The notes under the pieces: generated by a model
The model's input: only the letters and a program-made list of their open reading frames with translations
The model's database searches: none
What the model was told of the DNA's origin: nothing
Assembly (NCBI GenBank): GCA_025618425.1
Contig: CM046845.1
Location: 4,567,577 to 4,631,576, forward strand
DNA: 64,000 nucleotides
From: Heliocidaris tuberculata
Lineage: Eukaryota; Echinodermata; Echinoidea; Camarodonta; Echinometridae
Reading direction: 5' to 3'
Translations under genes and position numbers: made by a program
Part shown: piece after piece, positions 36,652-49,600 of the stretch
How positions within the stretch are numbered: position 1 is the first letter of the stretch
Layout: each line of letters begins with the position of its first letter

Positions 36652-39600
36652 GAAGCATATTTTGATTTGAGTAAGGTCTGTGAACTTCTCTCATTGCATT
36701 GCACTTTTAAACCGTCTCCTTGAAGCATGACAATACAATTTTATCACGTGCCCGTCACTTACAGAAAAGAAAGTTCACTTCCCGCCAACCACGTGTATTG
36801 GTAACATGCTAAAGGTAAGATTTGAACCTCAGGTTGGAAATCGAGGAGAGTGTTTCGTCGCGCAAAAATTTAATGTTTGAAATTTTAAAGATAACATTAA
36901 TCGCACGTGTTGAAAATTTATGATTTAAACAAAGAAAAAAAAAAGCATTTTAAGAGCTTGGGGGAGTAGCTGCAGCAATGCTGAACAAGGAATGGATGCT
37001 GAACTTTTATTCAAAACCATTTTTTGTCTAGGTAACTTATGAACGATAACTAGAGTATCCAGTCATAGAAAGGGCTTAGGTACTGTAACAATGAACTCAG
37101 TGACAAATGAAAGGATGATTTTTTAATAATAATCACGAACTAAGAGGTGCCTTCAAACATGTATGATGGGGTGTCTGAACTTCACGCACATTTTATTATT
37201 ATTCTCTCTAATATGATAACATGTTTGTATTAGAAACAGTGTCGTGATGACGAACATTTTATCACGTTATTTTCTATTTCCTGTGTATTCATTACAGTTT
37301 CATTGTTGCCATTACAGTTCTGAATACGATAGTCGTACGTTGGTGTTCATCAGTAACTCGCTATATAGACGGTATAGCTAGCACATCTCAAATTACATAG
37401 AAATATATTAGTAACCAAAATGACAACGGGGAAGTCATACCTTCCTAATCCCGGCATATGATTGTTATGCTGATGGAAAAAGAGAATTTCTTTACTTGTT
37501 ATTTGAAAGCTTATATTTCTCAGTTATATCACAAAAATGAAACATTGCGTAGGCGTTTCCTTCTCATCATCTTGAGCAAAGCTTTAACATATGGTTAAAC
37601 AAGAGTGGCTGCATTGTGCATAGATCTATATTGAAATTCATGAGACATATGTTTGAAAATTGAATGTAAAAAGATCATCACTAAGCATATAGAAATGGAA
37701 AAAATCTCTTCTTTATTTCTTTTTCTTTTCTTTTCCTTTGAAACGCATGTATTATGGCAATATCTACAAAATAATGCCATTAAAAAAAAAAATGCCCGTT
37801 GTATATTTTTGTCTTTAATTTGCTGTCCAGAAATACTTCAAAATATCTTTTCATCATGGACCTATAATGAAAATTAGTTAAATTGTTCTTAGACATTTTC
37901 TGAAATGCTTTGAAAAAACACATCAGAAAGTTCCAAGCATAGTTATTACCTTTAAAAAAATCATTTTTAATAATTATTTGTCTTCTTCCTCCATTTGACA
38001 AACACAACTGTAGATAAGAACTTCGAGATCAATCTTACTAATTGATTTTGTCCTCGAAATAGGTCTTGTGGCATTTCCCGTCCAAGACAGCAATTGGCCA
38101 GATTAATTTCGTTACAAATTATTGATTTTGAAATAAGTATTCTCCATTGATCATTAATTCATTTTCGATGTAAAATTTAATAATACACGTACTTGTTTTA
38201 TTTACACTTTTCTTCAACTGTTTCTTGCTCATTCTGACAACTTTGTAAGAGTTATATTGTATTAGTCTCTCGAGACTACAACCAACAAGCTTTGCTTATA
38301 CCTTAGGCTCTTTCATATCTTCATTTCCAATTTTGTAAGTAATTTTTTTTATAAGTAACGGCAAGCAAACCAAAGTGATGTAATGATATTCTTATGTACT
38401 TATGTTTATTGAAAACACCCTTTATTATTCTTATCATTATTATTTCGTGTAAACAAAACTGACAATACGTAATTAAAAAATGAAATGTGAAATGTGAAAT
38501 ATGTGAAGAAAAAAAATCACAAGTGCTACCTATATGACCGTAGGGTTTTCTATAGTGATGGAACAAATTTCAAGATTAATAAAATAAAAAAAATCAAAGG
38601 GTACACCCTCCCTTTAAGGGTCATGAGATTATTGGACTTTGCGCCAACCCCTGTGGATCATTGAACCCAAGAGTGAAGGAGAAGGTTATTTTTGTTGCAT
38701 GAATTTTTCATTTATTCAGGGAATCTTCATTTATTCCATTGTGGACGATATGTGCTAGGGGACATATCTTTATTGTTTCCCGACAAATTTAGCAGAGGAA
38801 TTTATCAGGTTTTCATTTCCATTGTGGAAAAAAGTCGTTTTATTCAACTTTTGCCTGTAAAATGTAAAACAGAAAATGCACTTCGGGAGCGGGATGGTCA
38901 TGAACTTAACTATTTGTAAAACCAGGGTTATTCTTAAATTGAGAACACATAAAGGACATTGGTTTTGCTAAGGTGCTCAGTCTGTCAAAAAGACAATATC
39001 CTAATTTCACAGTTTCATATGAACATTTCGAAACGAAGATCGTTCAGAACAGTTTTGATTTCACACAACTTATAGAATAAAAACACAATCTTTCTAGAGG
39101 ACATTGATCCCATAGTAACAGTCAAGTACGCATCTACTAACAAGAGACAGACAGAAGAATCGAGCGGTTTTTTTTTCTGAGAGGATTAAATCTCTCGATT
39201 GGATTTTTTTTTTCCACTAAAAAAACAAAAACAAAAACAAAAAAATCATGTGTGTAAGGGACATTGTAGAATTGCTGTAAATGATATTAGAATACACCAG
39301 TTCAGGAATGAATTTGCTCACTTTATAATGAGAAAACCAAACATTTGATGTCTGTAAATGCTTTTCCTTCATTAGTGACCGATTATTAAATTTGTTAACT
39401 TCTCTGAGATGGATCCAATACCCAAGTTCGATTAAAATTCTACCAAAAATATTAAGCAAATGATATAATTTCAATTGCGATTTTCCCCATTTCTTTGTAG
39501 GATAAAATAATGTAAGAACCCAATCAATTACAAAGAGCGACTTAAGCGACAAAGCGGGTTCATGAGCGGACGTCCACAACTATTTTTGGTTTAGCCGTTA

Positions 39601-41699
39601 GTTTTTCTTGCTTAACCTCAAGTTGTTACAGCTACAGAGCCACTTACTATTTTATATATAGTGTTTTCGATATTCCCGCTAATAAATCACTCGCTTTTAA
39701 GTCTACCGGCCATATACTGATCCAAGTGGATAACTTTCTTTTTATTTTAAGAGGAGATGGGGAAAGAGAGAGGAGATGATTATAAAGAAGGTATGTGTGT
39801 ATTTAGGAGTTTAATGGACAGAGAAAGAAAAGATCAGAAGAGAAAAGAGGGGAGAAAGAAAATCAGACATCTCACTAAGGTGCTTCCGTCCATCCACAGC
39901 GCTCTAATTTTCTGACCCATTTCTTCGGAAATCCGTCAAATTGTCTCACAATTTGGCATTAAAGGTCGAATTTCCATTCCCATGCCCCATGATAATTTAG
40001 AAATCAGTGGGCTTCCTACTTTTACTTTCAATATACATGACATCCAAATTTGTCCGCGAATGTTCCTTTATGCGGTCTTCTTTTTTTTTTTTTTTCATTT
40101 CGCTTAAAAATATTTTGCAAACCCTGGCAAGAGAGATGTATCCGCATGCATCATCTCATGTTTGTTTTAATTCTCCTAAGAGGCTTTAATGAACCTCACT
40201 AGAGAGATTACGTTCTTTTCAACTGGAAACCATGATTTGATTCACAGTAAGCAAAAAGCTTTGTTTTCATCACCCTTGAGCCTCAACCGATGGTGTATTA
40301 ACCATTCATTGAAGAACTGAAACATCGCTTTGTTTGCCTGCATGCGTATGCTCACAATTAAACTTTAGAGATAAAAATATTGCATTTAATTTTCTAGTAC
40401 TTGCATATGTTTGGGTTTGATCTTGTTTATTTTGAGGAAGAAAGCCACTAATAAGAAAAAAAAAATCGTTACACTATTTCACTCGCCAAGGTTCCCGGCT
40501 ATACAGTTCTAGGGAGAAAAAAAATCCCTGCAAAGTTCTCACTTTCTGTTATCGTGCAACTCTGATGTGTTTGACGCATTTTACAAAGATGGAAATAAAA
40601 TAATTGGTCGCGAATCGGTAAAGGAGAAAATAATATAACTATAGATAATGAATGTGAAGCATAAGAAATATACAGAATATATTTACTATAGATAGAAATC
40701 CTAAAGAAAATGGATAGTGACAATACACAATGTTTCCGTGTAATGCAACTTTTAAACATCCCGAAAAGAATAAGAAATATTTATTAAAAATACATTGATC
40801 TTCAGAAATGTATACAATGTACAAAATAAGCACATCTTTTTTTAACAAATAGGCCAAAATCGATGGTTCTCCTCAACCCCTACTTCCCAATCGACCGTCC
40901 TCCACCCACGCAGATTGATGCGATGGGGATTAAAAATGGATGTTGGCTCCCGGTGGATTTAAAGCATCTGTCGTGCTGATACATTCAATCTATGCTCAGC
41001 TGGCCATGTCCTGATCGTAACAAAATGAAACCCTGAAATCAGAAAAAGAGTCGGGGCTTTGGCTTTTTAGGGATTTTGTCATAAAGGATAAACAAACTTT
41101 ATGTATTACGATTTGAAGAGGTAATATGACCGGTTTACCTATTTGAACATGCTCAACTTGATTGTATCTTTATTAGTCTTTGTGTCTCAAGCTCAATATT
41201 TGGGGGAAATTTTCTCAACATGGATTCCCCTTCAGGAGCTTGATTTGGGGTATGCCCTCTCCATGCCCTCTCTATAGGAGGGGGTGAGCTAAATAAATAC
41301 ATAGATGAATAAAAGAAAAAAAAATAAAAAAAAATAAAAAATCCGTCGGAGATCCCGTTGGCCCTTCCAGGAATCAAAAAGGAGGACGGCAGGTTGCTTT
41401 CACCCCTGAAAGGGTTTCTTTTTTATGATTCAAGGGGCGATGACCTTTTCGACCCCTGGATTCGCCTATCAGGCCTAAATATTGTTTTCGTTTCCATCAT
41501 CCTTTCTTGATTTATTTGTTTAATTTTATTGATTTGAACAATATAGTTTGAATATGGCTTTTAACTTTCTATTGTTATCTTTTCTTTCTTTCTTTTTATC
41601 TGCTACACTATCACAAAATGCCCTGATCTCTCTATCGGACATTGCAATCCCCCACCACCATCCCACCCTCGTCCCCTAAACCATATCCTCCCCCTGCAG
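36652..41699. other. Non-coding, possible TRHR intron
   Basis: AT-rich, with no frame of recognisable content. The last ~50 bases before 41700 form a C/T-rich tract ending CTGCAG, suited to a splice acceptor. Confidence 0.5.
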
Positions 41700-41854
41700 A
41701 GCTGGACCGGCGCAACAGCCATTTCACCTGGATGTCGAACAATGACCCGGACAACACGGCCACCACCAAGGCTATCCGGATGAGCTCGACCAGCCACTTT
41801 GAATCGACGAGAAAACACTGCGGACATTACAACGCTAATACGTCAGCTATCTAA
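41700..41854 (+). CDS. TRHR: Candidate alternative last exon of TRHR (C-terminal tail)
   Basis: A C/T-rich tract ending CCCCCTGCAG precedes 155 nt of GC-rich open sequence ending in TAA. Joined to the internal donor at 28582, the single leftover G plus AG makes Glu and the frame stays open for 51 residues. The result is a 438-residue receptor whose tail begins KLCTCRELDRRNSHF and is rich in Ser, Thr and Asn, as expected of a GPCR tail with phosphorylation sites. Phase agreement alone would occur by chance about one time in three. The rat TRH receptor is known to have C-terminal splice forms, which makes this reasonable. The alternative is a terminal exon of a different + strand gene. Confidence 0.55.
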
Positions 41855-42113
41855 ACAAGCGTACATCTTCAAGTCCTAGGTAGAGTTCCACCTGCCGCCT
41901 CCACAAGCCCGATCGTATTGCACGTTGGCTTCGGTGGTTATGATTTAACACCGGAATCTCATGCAGTGAATAATCGCCAGGGTTGTTGGGCATGCATGCA
42001 ATCGGATCTGGAACCCGCTGCTGAGAATATTTCAATAAATTTCGATGGTTCCGTTCGGGATCAACAAGAAAGGGCGGTGATCTCGAAGTTCTACTTTATT
42101 TTTTTTAAATAAA
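41855..42113 (+). other. 3' UTR with two AATAAA signals
   Basis: AATAAA occurs at 42034-42039 and 42108-42113, 180-260 bases after the stop of the 41700-41854 exon, consistent with a terminal exon. The first ~190 bases remain relatively GC-rich. Confidence 0.45.
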
Positions 42114-44626
42114 ATCTCAGAGCAATCGGTCAGCATATTAGCTTGACAGGAGTCAGCTAAATGACCTATAAAACTTTACATACGCATAGATTAACAGCGA
42201 GGCAATGGACAAGAGGGAAGATGATAGGCCGTCTTGCTTGATAAGTACACAGTGGTCTTTGCGGAGCATAGCATGACAGCAAAGACGATAGTTCCGGTTA
42301 CCCAAAGGACGCGTAAGTCATGCTGCTGAACTTTTAAAATTGGTGCCCAGTTTCAGTAGAATATTAAAATCTCAGGTACGTGGTCCACTTTCCATCTTTA
42401 TAAAAGATGTTTATCAGCATGAGAAAGCATGCTCATTGTCCTTTGCTTATGGACACCTTATTATTTTAAATGATATGTGGCCAATGTTAGATGACACACG
42501 ACTCTGATGTGAAGTTAATTTGCATCTTTAAATCGCCAGAACGTATCTTTCCCAGCAGCCAATCAATATCATGATCTCTCTGGCATCTTGCCCAGAGGAA
42601 GAATGGGCTTGATAGGGTTTGTTTTTTACTTATTTTTTAGTTTTTAGTTTTTGCCTATTTCGCAAGTTACATAGAAGAGGATAGGAGCTCTTGCCCGGGT
42701 CTAATTATAATTTCAAAATGACCTTAAAGAATTCCTTGAATCCTTGAGCACCTCGACAGCTCATGCATCTGAAACGAGAGTGCTAAAAATTCTAACTTGC
42801 AAAGCACAGTTAAGTTAAGTCATCTCTATAGAAACCATTTTTTTTTTGTGACACTGAGAGTGAAAATACATTGGTTTCTTCACTGAATAAATTCTCAAGC
42901 ACGTAAATATCAATATAAGAGGTAATGAGAAATGCTAATGTAATCCTCAAAGATATGTAAGGCACAACAGACAGAAAAAAAAATGAATAAAACAGGGTCT
43001 AATATTAACCCCTGTGGTATTCGACAGCTTGTCGGTTTTAAAGAAGATTTAATATTTTCGCAAAGTATTTCAATTTCAATTTCAATCTCCATGATATAAT
43101 TGCAATCGTAAATAGGGGTTCCTATTAAAGTAGCAAATATAAAGGTTCATTTGCAAACAAATACCAATTTTTAATAGCTGAAATAATTTTTCACTTATTC
43201 AGTTGATACTGTCTTAATTATTGCGTCCTTACTATATTTGTCAGTGTTTCCATGCAAACGCACAAGATCATCAAGATAAGCATTATTCATGGCGTAAGAC
43301 TCTCAATAATTTGTCGTAAAATTTCCCTCTCTATTCACTGATTAGTGACATTTTGGACATATTTTGACAAATTTCAAAATGTTGTCTTACAAACCGCACT
43401 TGCGTTCAAAAAAATCTCATAGACATGGCCCCTACGGTTTAAAAAAAAAACGTTTCAGAGAAAATTCATGCCTCCCCTTGATTGACAGTATTCATTGTAA
43501 TCTTGAATAATTATTTACACTTTGTCCTTCTTCCTCTGAACACCCAGAAGCATGCATCAGATGGCATTATAGCAGTAAACAGTTTTATAATTTTTGGAAA
43601 ATATATTTTGTAACATGAAGGTTTCCATGCCAACATCGGGATTTTGAATTCTTGCCTCAAGAGGAGTGTACAAAAAGTGACATTTGCCATGTCTCAATAG
43701 GCATGTGTGTCAACATTATTTTTTAATAAACACTTGCGATGCTTTATGCATTTTCTTTTCAAGAATGCTACCGCCTTCGTAACAAGTGGGTATTCATCTT
43801 TTATGATTTAATTTTTAAAATCTCAGTTGTTTCGTTATTAAGACGTGACATATAAGGCCTGAAGCATATAATTAATCGCCATACCGCGAGGACGAGTAAT
43901 TTGTTATTAATCTTCCTCTTCTTTACTATAGTGTCACGAATTTCAAGAAAACGGTCAACGAGAATTCTTGTCATTGAATTAAAGTCCATTATAAGGCAAA
44001 CATATATGTTGTTGACAAAAAAGTTATTTTGAAAATGTCATATCATTACGTTTTGATAAACACTTGAGAAAATCTGATACATAATAATTCACTAAGATTT
44101 TACACCATTTCTCAGAGACAAATTGTATTCCATTTGACGTAATCAAGTAAAAATCATTTCAGAATGAATTAATGATAGGAATCATAAATTTGAGTCTGGT
44201 AAACAATGTTGATTATATACCTTACTTTAAGAATCTTTCCTAATCCTGTCATCTGATTGGTTGAAAGTGAAGTCGTGTTTTTAACCATGCCCGCAAAAAT
44301 GAGCGATGCCTACGGGCATAGTTAAATTTTGCTGCGATTCCCATTGGTTTACGTGTAAAGTACTTTGTGCGAGCGCGAGCGCGGATACCATAATCGCAGT
44401 GCGATTTGATTGCTAAATTTATTTTACTTGCGCAGAAGACCGGCGATCTCCTATCTCGATTTATCTACATTTTATCCCCTTGAGCCTATATAAACAACTA
44501 TGCCTGTCATAGCAGTCAATATATCTATATTATTTGTAACGTATAGAAAGTAGAAAAACTTTGGATCTGAACTGTATATTATTTTCTATGTATTCCTTCC
44601 CTCCTTAGCTAATGTCGTGAATTGGC
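42114..44626. other. Intergenic, promoter-like segment near the end
   Basis: Mostly AT-rich and unremarkable. From about 44248 to 44500 there are GATTGGTT and ATTGGTTTAC (CCAAT-type) words, a CpG-rich patch (GAGCGCGAGCGCGG) and CCTATATAAAC near 44487. These resemble promoter elements, but no gene start follows. An inverted pair ACCATGCCCG and CGGGCATAGTT flanks the patch, so it may be repeat-derived. Confidence 0.3.
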
Positions 44627-44856
44627 AATAAGCCAGTTCGTAATTACAATTTGCGCATGTGCAGATAAAGGTCATTTGTACCGATTACAATTGACCTTTA
44701 CACGCTGTCATCTGTACGCACCATGATGTGCGCACCAGTATGAGTTCAGTAGTTAGTTAAACGTGTAGCGCGTCCACCAAAACAGCTGCGTGTGCGCGTG
44801 CAGATTGGGGTCATTTCAGGGTAATTTCACTTGCACTAGTTACGAACTGGCTTATT
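44627..44856. mobile_element. MITE, ~230 bp
   Basis: Left end AATAAGCCAGTTCGTAA and right end TTACGAACTGGCTTATT are exact inverted repeats (17 bp). The interior is non-coding and itself carries weaker inverted words such as AAAGGTCATTTGTACC. Confidence 0.85.
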
Positions 44857-46544
44857 TATGAGCGGATATTTTTATTATGTAGATCTGATATTCATCTTGT
44901 ACAGTATGTAATATTACATGAGACAGATCTTTCAAAATGTTGCTAGCATGTCTCTTGAAAACCCAGATCAAATGTGGCTGATTAGTTTAGGTGAATGACT
45001 GTGTTTTTGCTTTCAGAGAAAATGAGTTTCTATTGTTCTTGGGGGTTTTTGATGATGCTTAGTAGTAGTAGTATTATTATTGCTGATTTATATGTATACT
45101 GTGTAATTATCAATATCATAGTTGTTATAACTTCAGAATAGTATTATAATAATAGGTTTATCATACATGTATAATACTATCATGATATTCGCTGTGTTTG
45201 AGTCTGTCACCTGTTAAAATGTCGTTTCACCTGTTAAAAACTGCATTGGCCATCCATTTCACGAGAAAATATTTGATGGAAATATATTATTAGTCCTACG
45301 CTGTAACCATGGTAACAGTCGCTCGAAGTCGTCTGCAACAACGTGATGGCTTTAGTATAGATTTGAAGTATTGTGAAATTTCCTAAAGACCGTATCACAT
45401 TTTCAGTCACCTGGGAGATGTTCTCAATCAGTTCTGACGACTATTAACATGTAAAATGGGAAAGCTGCAGCAACGTGCAAAATTAGCACTGGCATAAAGG
45501 TTGATTTGCAGATATTTGCAGTAAATATTTTCGAAGGCATTATTTAATACATTTAAAGAACGGTTTAGGATTTTGTTATTGGGGCTTGAGTCGTGAATAT
45601 TTCAACATGACTATTTTCTTAATCCAAATAAAAAACCAAAAACACACTCCAAAAGAGTGCACCAGCATACATCATAATGTTTCCAGTGTTTTCCCATATA
45701 TCGACCTGTGTGATTTGGTATTTCAGTTCTATTATTAAGGATATTTCACTTTAAACTAGTTTCAAATATTACTGTCTTTGAAAATATGTAATTGTCTTTT
45801 ACAATGTATTTATTTATTCATCTGTTTATGGTTATGTTTCTTTTTAGTTATTTCGTTTGTTCGCCTCACCTTGTCACATACAATTTTTTTTTTTTTTTTT
45901 TTTTTAAGAATTCAAAATGTTCCTCTTTCAATAGTTTGGCTAGAGTGCCCAAGTCTGCACACGTGCGATTCTGATAGAACAGAACATGAAACGAACGTAA
46001 ACTGTTTGCCTTTGTTTTATCGATAGATATAAAGGAAAAAAAAAACCGAGTCAAAATATTGCAAAGGGTTTCATTTCGGTAATTTTATTCACAGGCCTCT
46101 AAATGTTGTCTTTCATGTATAATATCCCGAACTGCATGTAAAATGAATGAGTGCGCAGTCATAGGCACCATTGTTTTTTTTTTTTTTTTTTTTTTTTTTC
46201 AATGTCAAACTGACACAGCCGCCTTTTCTTGTGAAAATGGCATTGATCTAATTTTGACGAAATATTTTGCAGACTTACTCTTTAGGATATCAGAAACAAT
46301 ATAAGGCATTACAGGAATATTTTTAAAATTCTGGTACATTTTCAAGTCAAGTCTTAGGTGCACAGACATGGGGCTCCCCATCATACTGAACGGCATAAAG
46401 ATTTGCAATTTATATACAGACGTGATAATTCTATGACAACTGCCCCTTGAGGCTTGAACTACCACCTGAATAACTACCCATAGTCTCGTAGTACAACAGT
46501 TATGTCCGAACATTTATCCACAACAAGTACTCTGTAGGCGTATC
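44857..46544. other. Intergenic, poly-T tracts
   Basis: AT-rich with T-runs near 45884-45905 and 46171-46199. A - strand frame of ~102 codons at 46205-46513 has no recognisable motif, and its first part derives from minisatellite-like sequence. Confidence 0.5.
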
Positions 46545-47180
46545 CGGACAACTACCCCCCTGGACAATTACCCCCGTGGACATCTACCCCCCCCCCAGGA
46601 CAATTAACCCCCAGGACAATCACCCCCGGACAATCACCCCGCGGACAATTACCCCCATGACAATTATCCCCCAAGACAACTATTCCCCAGGACAGCTATC
46701 CCCCTGACAACTACCCCCTATACAACTACCCCCTGAACAAGAACCCCCGGACAACTACCACCCCCCCCCCCCCTCTCCAGATTCTGGGGGTAGTTGTTCA
46801 AGGGGGTAGTTGTCCTGGGGATCAAATATCGATGGTAACATCATGGGGGGGGGGGGGCTAAAATTTTGTTCGGGGGGAGGGGGTGAATGTCCTGTGGATC
46901 ATTGTCGGGGGAGGGGAGGTATCATCCTTGGGGGTAATCGTCATTGCATGGCGGGTAATTTTCCTCGGGGTAATTGTCCGGGGATAATTGTCCTGAGGGT
47001 AATTGTCCTGGGGGTAGTTGTCCTGAAGGGTAGTTGTCCTGGGGGTAGTTGTCCTGAGGGGTAGTTGTCCTGGGGGTAGTTGTCCTGGGGTAGTTTTCCT
47101 GAGGGGTAGTTGTCCTGGGGGCTAGTAGTCCTGGATGTAATTGTCCTAGGGGTAGTTGTCCTGGGGGTAGTTGTCCTAGA
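46545..47180. repeat. Palindromic minisatellite, opposite-facing arms
   Basis: The left arm (46545-46760) is built from 14-17-bp units of the GGACAACTACCCCC type. After a short centre the strand flips, and the right arm (46790-47180) is built from the reverse complement, GGGGGTAGTTGTCCTG, most regular from about 46975. Units vary in CC/GG-run length and in AATTACC versus ACTACC. The whole could form a very long imperfect hairpin. Related degenerate arrays occur at 13430-13760 and 58560-58870. The Pro/Thr and Gly-rich open frames across it are by-products. Confidence 0.9.
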
Positions 47181-47659
47181 ATCCTTCGTAGGACACAAGG
47201 ACGTAGGTATGAGATTAGGCATAAATTATGACGACAGTTAACTTAACCTGCAATGAATACCAAGTACAGCACACAGCAGACAACTGTAGTATTGCTAGAC
47301 AATAAACGGACTCCCTTTACTGTTCTTCAAACTATTGACTTACATGGGAGTGTTGGACGTATGCTTTTTGAGGTTTGCAAAATGCGTGAGACCACATAAC
47401 TTGAGGCCCAGTTTGGCGTCTTATTGATATGCTGCATTTAGAAACAAATAAATTAGTTTTCCTGTAAAAAGATATCCATAATTTATATGTTTATTTTAAG
47501 TTGTTTATTATTTCACAGTTAAACTTCATCCGGCCGTGGAATGAAAAAAAATGTTCCATGGTTTACGGGGTTAACAACGAAACAAGAAATTCATCAAAGC
47601 CATGAGTTTATTTGTAACCTAATGACACCAATCAACGAAAATTATGATAAGAAAAGACC

Positions 47660-48135
47660 AATTGTAAAGGCAACCTGACACCAGCCTGACTACTTGAGGC
47701 CAATGGCCTGAGACCAAGTGGACAAAAGATCAGAACTTGACCCCAAAGATTTGAGACCAAAAACATAGGAGGAGGGACCTGCGACGAAAGACCGGAGACT
47801 ATTTTTATAGGAAAAAAGAATCGAGAAGAAAGACCTGGAACCCAAGAACTGACACCAAACATCCCAGACCACAGACCTCTGACTAAGGACCTAATATGAA
47901 AGATCTGGGATAAAAAAAATTGAGACGAAAGACAAGACGTGAAACACCCGAGATCTGAGAAAAATAATGGTGACAACAGGACTGACACGAAAGACCTTGG
48001 ACCAAAGAAAGGATACGAGAGGCCCGACACCAAAATAATATATAGAAGAAAGACCGGGGAACCAAAGAAAAAAAGGTGAAACTCCGACATAAAAAAACGG
48101 AAATGAAAGACCTGAGACAAAAGACCACAGAACAT
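47660..48135. repeat. Degenerate GACCTGAGAC-type tandem repeat
   Basis: Many loosely spaced variants of AAAGACCTGAGACCAA occur on the + strand (for example AAAGACCGGAGAC, AAAGACCTGGAACC, AAAGACCTTGGACC), with a period of about 20 bp. It keeps a long - strand frame open only because the unit lacks stops in that frame. A short related stretch lies near 50020-50070. Confidence 0.65.
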
Positions 48136-49006
48136 TCTGATAACAGATCAAATCCCCATAACTAGAAAAAAAAAATAATAATAAAAATAAAGGGCAACCC
48201 GCCCCCCCCCCCTCCTTCTCGTCCTCCTCCTCGCCCTCCCACTTTCCGTATTTTAGAAGCGCCAATGGACCAGACTATGAACTAGACACGACCTAGACAG
48301 TGAAAAACTAATGGGACACAACAGCCTGGCAATTTATTACTATAAGCTCTTAAAATTTATGTAAAAGTCGGACATGTAGCTCCTGGAATAAATTGAAATG
48401 TAATGAATTCGACGTAATTTTAAAAAAAAATCTATAAGACGTAGTAAGATGTTTACAAATTGATTCAAATACACAAATGCGATGATCACTGCATAGCGAC
48501 CGAAAGACGTAACCTTTATGTTACTACTCAGATTAAAAATAGATCTTTACCATGGTTACTTCACAATACCTTATATAGCGCATCAAGTTCTATCATAGTT
48601 TATGCCGATGAACTTTCGCAATTTTTTCCCCTCATAAAGAGCAAGGATGTGGTCTTTTACTGCATGCACTTTTCCCTCAGAATAGAAAATGTTAAAAAAA
48701 TAAGATTCAACCGCATTATTATTCAGATAAAAAGCGGTTGATGGTATTTATGGTATTTAATGGAAAACCTTGACGCATTGATTGGAATTCTTTGAATTTG
48801 ACTTGACCTTTACACGGCGAAAGTAACGAAATGATGGAATAATAGACCTACTGACATTAGACTTCAACGCAACGAAATATGATTATTCCATGACCACCGC
48901 CAGTGACATTTCCTATGGTAATTACACTGCTCCACCACTTGAGAGACATACGCGGATAACATTAAAATTAATTGACATTTTCAATCCATATACCATAGGA
49001 ATGTGG
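48136..49006. other. Intergenic, no gene recognised
   Basis: C-run near 48201-48211 within CTCCTCC-rich sequence. A + strand frame of ~93 codons at 48460-48741 has no recognisable motif. Confidence 0.5.
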
Positions 49007-49210
49007 TATGGAGGCGCGATGGCTCAGTGGCAGAGCAGGGGTCTCTTAACTGGAGGACCCGGGTTCGAAACCAAGTGGATGCGCTAGTGCCCTTTGGTAA
49101 GGTATTAATCCTCATTACCAAGTCCCTCGGAAAGGACGGTCGGTCCCCTGTTGCTGACTTACAAGCATACACATGCTTTCTTTGCAGCCAGGTAGAATAA
49201 AGCATCAAAG
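49007..49210 (+). mobile_element. tRNA-derived SINE
   Basis: An A box TGGCTCAGTGG (49020-49030) and a B box GGTTCGAAACC (49062-49072) are spaced as in a tRNA internal promoter. The segment between can fold as an anticodon arm (CTC TTAACTG GAG). After the tRNA-like head (~49013-49083) comes an unrelated body through 49210. A functional tRNA is unlikely because the acceptor and T stems do not pair well and a non-tRNA tail follows. I read this as a polymerase-III-type SINE. Confidence 0.7.
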
Positions 49211-49262
49211 AAATAAACCATCGAATAATGAATAAATATAAGTTCATACTCTGATTGAATCT

Positions 49263-49394
49263 ATAGGTTAGGTTTACGGATCACCATGTGAGGAGTGACG
49301 AACCGCTGTTCGGAACGTGGAGCCTCTCAGCTCTCAACATGCGCAACGGTCTTTTTCAGGACTATCATTATGGTGGTCCGTAAACCGAACCTAT
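49263..49394. mobile_element. Inverted-repeat element, ~132 bp
   Basis: 25-bp arms with 23 matches: left begins ATAGGTTAGGTTTACGGA, reversed right begins ATAGGTTCGGTTTACGGA. The interior has GACGAACCGCTGTTCGGAAC, related in reverse orientation to the hammerhead-like segment near 18901-18943. It is followed by an AAT tract. Confidence 0.7.
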
Positions 49395-49600
49395 GTGATA
49401 ATGATAATAATAATAATAATAATGATAATTTTGTTTACCCAGCCTCATCATCTCCTGACTGCTCTGCAATTAGTATTATCCCAGTAATTGCCAGGTCCCC
49501 ATTTACACCTGTCTTAGACAGGATTGAACCCTGGACCTCTCGTATGAGTGACAAGAGCCTTCACCGATGTACCACAGTGCTCCCATTAAATTTAATGTGA
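49395..49600. mobile_element. AAT tract plus dispersed repeat segment
   Basis: (AATAAT)n at ~49398-49428 is followed by TTTGTTTACCCAGCC, then ATTATCCCAG and CCCCATTTACACC, resembling 18580-18670. Same class of microsatellite-linked dispersed repeat. Confidence 0.5.

Noticed and set aside
46205..46513. 102-codon - strand frame
   Set aside because: No motif or splice context, and its start lies in minisatellite-like sequence; likely chance.
47632..48265. Several Phe/Leu/Ser-rich - strand frames
   Set aside because: Created by the degenerate GACCTGAGAC repeat, which lacks stops in those frames.
49013..49083. Functional tRNA gene
   Set aside because: A and B boxes are good, but stems pair poorly and a non-tRNA body follows; SINE fits better.
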